In this document: positions 40,670 through 41,012 of the stretch, in pieces | Layout: the number at the start of each line of letters is the position of its first letter | Numbering within the stretch: position 1 is the stretch's first letter | Assembly: GCA_903893625.1 (NCBI GenBank) | Contig: CAITND010000069.1 | Span: forward strand, 1-41,012 | Direction of reading: 5' to 3' | DNA: 41,012 bases | Origin: an uncultured Oscillatoriales cyanobacterium | GTDB lineage: Bacteria > Cyanobacteriota > Cyanobacteriia > Cyanobacteriales > Microcoleaceae | Notes under the pieces: model-generated | Told to the model about the DNA's origin: nothing | Databases searched by the model: none | What the model saw: only the letters and a program-made list of their open reading frames with translations | Program-made: the position numbers and the translations under genes

Positions 40670-40957
40670 ATGAGTATTTTACCTCATTTCATTCTTTCTT
40701 TGCTCCTGGCGATTACATTTAGTTTCATCGCCCCCTTATTATTGATCGCAGTTGGATTAATCACCTTTAGCCTCATGAGTCACCTGCCTTTAATCCAAAG
40801 CTTAGGGGAATTTGGCTGTAACCAAATCATCAAATTTCTCTCCACCTTTGGCGATGGACATCCCTTGCAGGGTTGTTTAGTCATTGCCCTAACCTGTAGT
40901 TTAGTCGGCGGGTTATTTGATACCTATGCTTGTTGTCTAAACTTCCGTAGCAATTAA
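40670..40957 (+). CDS. Small hydrophobic membrane protein, conserved-type hypothetical
   Basis: A 95-residue protein with two long hydrophobic stretches near the N-terminus (about 5-20 and 22-42) and one near the C-terminus (LVIALTCSLVGGLFDTYACC). A short amphipathic linker (QSLGEFGCNQIIKFLSTFGDG) joins them. I do not recognise a function. ATG start, divergent from mlaE with a 216-bp spacer that includes a GCGATCGC (40552). Confidence 0.65.
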   Translation: MSILPHFILSLLLAITFSFIAPLLLIAVGLITFSLMSHLPLIQSLGEFGCNQIIKFLSTFGDGHPLQGCLVIALTCSLVGGLFDTYACCLNFRSN

Positions 40958-41012
40958 AAATTACAATTATTAATATTTAATCATAAAATTATGCTGGAAA
41001 GATTAAAAAACG

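Overview
The window looks like chromosome of a filamentous, non-heterocystous cyanobacterium, most like Planktothrix/Oscillatoria. The evidence is AT-rich coding sequence with the highly iterated palindrome GCGATCGC scattered through genes and spacers (for example near 2348, 3498, 4163, 16033, 18203, 25646, 35904, 40552), a geranylgeranyl reductase (chlP), a YacP-like NYN protein, a BT1-family folate carrier, a Ser/Thr kinase with WD40 repeats, several Uma2 nucleases, and a MlaE permease next to a DUF3119 protein. The genus is an inference; membership of the cyanobacteria is well supported.

Layout. 1-4.8 kb is an accessory island: a GTPase with a decayed GTPase remnant behind it, a divergent HTH + NB-ARC (STAND) ATPase, an orphan antitoxin-like gene, and three Uma2 genes, two of them a recent tandem duplication, interspersed with short in-frame relics of a second STAND gene. 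4.7-8.1 kb holds a sensor-less histidine kinase, chlP, tRNA-Asn and the NYN nuclease. 8.2-14.3 kb holds an alpha/beta hydrolase, a BT1 carrier, an exopolysaccharide-like group (two GT2 glycosyltransferases, broken glycosyltransferase pieces, an ABC-2 permease) and glyoxalase I. 14.4-19.5 kb has a cold-shock protein and then a MerR regulator followed by a tightly packed cassette: CxxC thioredoxin-like protein, ArsP-type permease, BASS-like transporter, DUF202 protein and outer-membrane-barrel-like protein. A promoter with the 20-bp spacer typical of MerR control lies in front of the cassette.

19.6-26 kb holds a fourth Uma2, a formylglycine-type sulfatase that looks foreign in composition, and a minus-strand group of HlyD adaptor, family-5 solute-binding lipoprotein and META-domain protein. 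26.1-27.7 kb is an IS200/IS605-type element carrying IscB, an RNA-guided nuclease, with its omega-RNA region upstream and a hairpin end downstream. 27.7-36 kb holds a frameshifted PAS/GAF histidine kinase, MsrP, a kinase-WD40 protein, a membrane protein and trpB. 36-41 kb holds a clostripain-like (C11) peptidase, a LysR regulator of the RbcR/CmpR type, tRNA-Gly(CCC), DUF3119, MlaE and a small membrane protein.

The best candidates for a second look are the MerR-controlled redox/permease/outer-membrane cassette, the IscB element with its omega-RNA, the GTPase/STAND island with a multi-GTAC operator, and a heptanucleotide repeat (ACTGATA type) that directly abuts or overlaps the stop codons of three unrelated genes. 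All assignments rest on reading the sequence; no database search was run.
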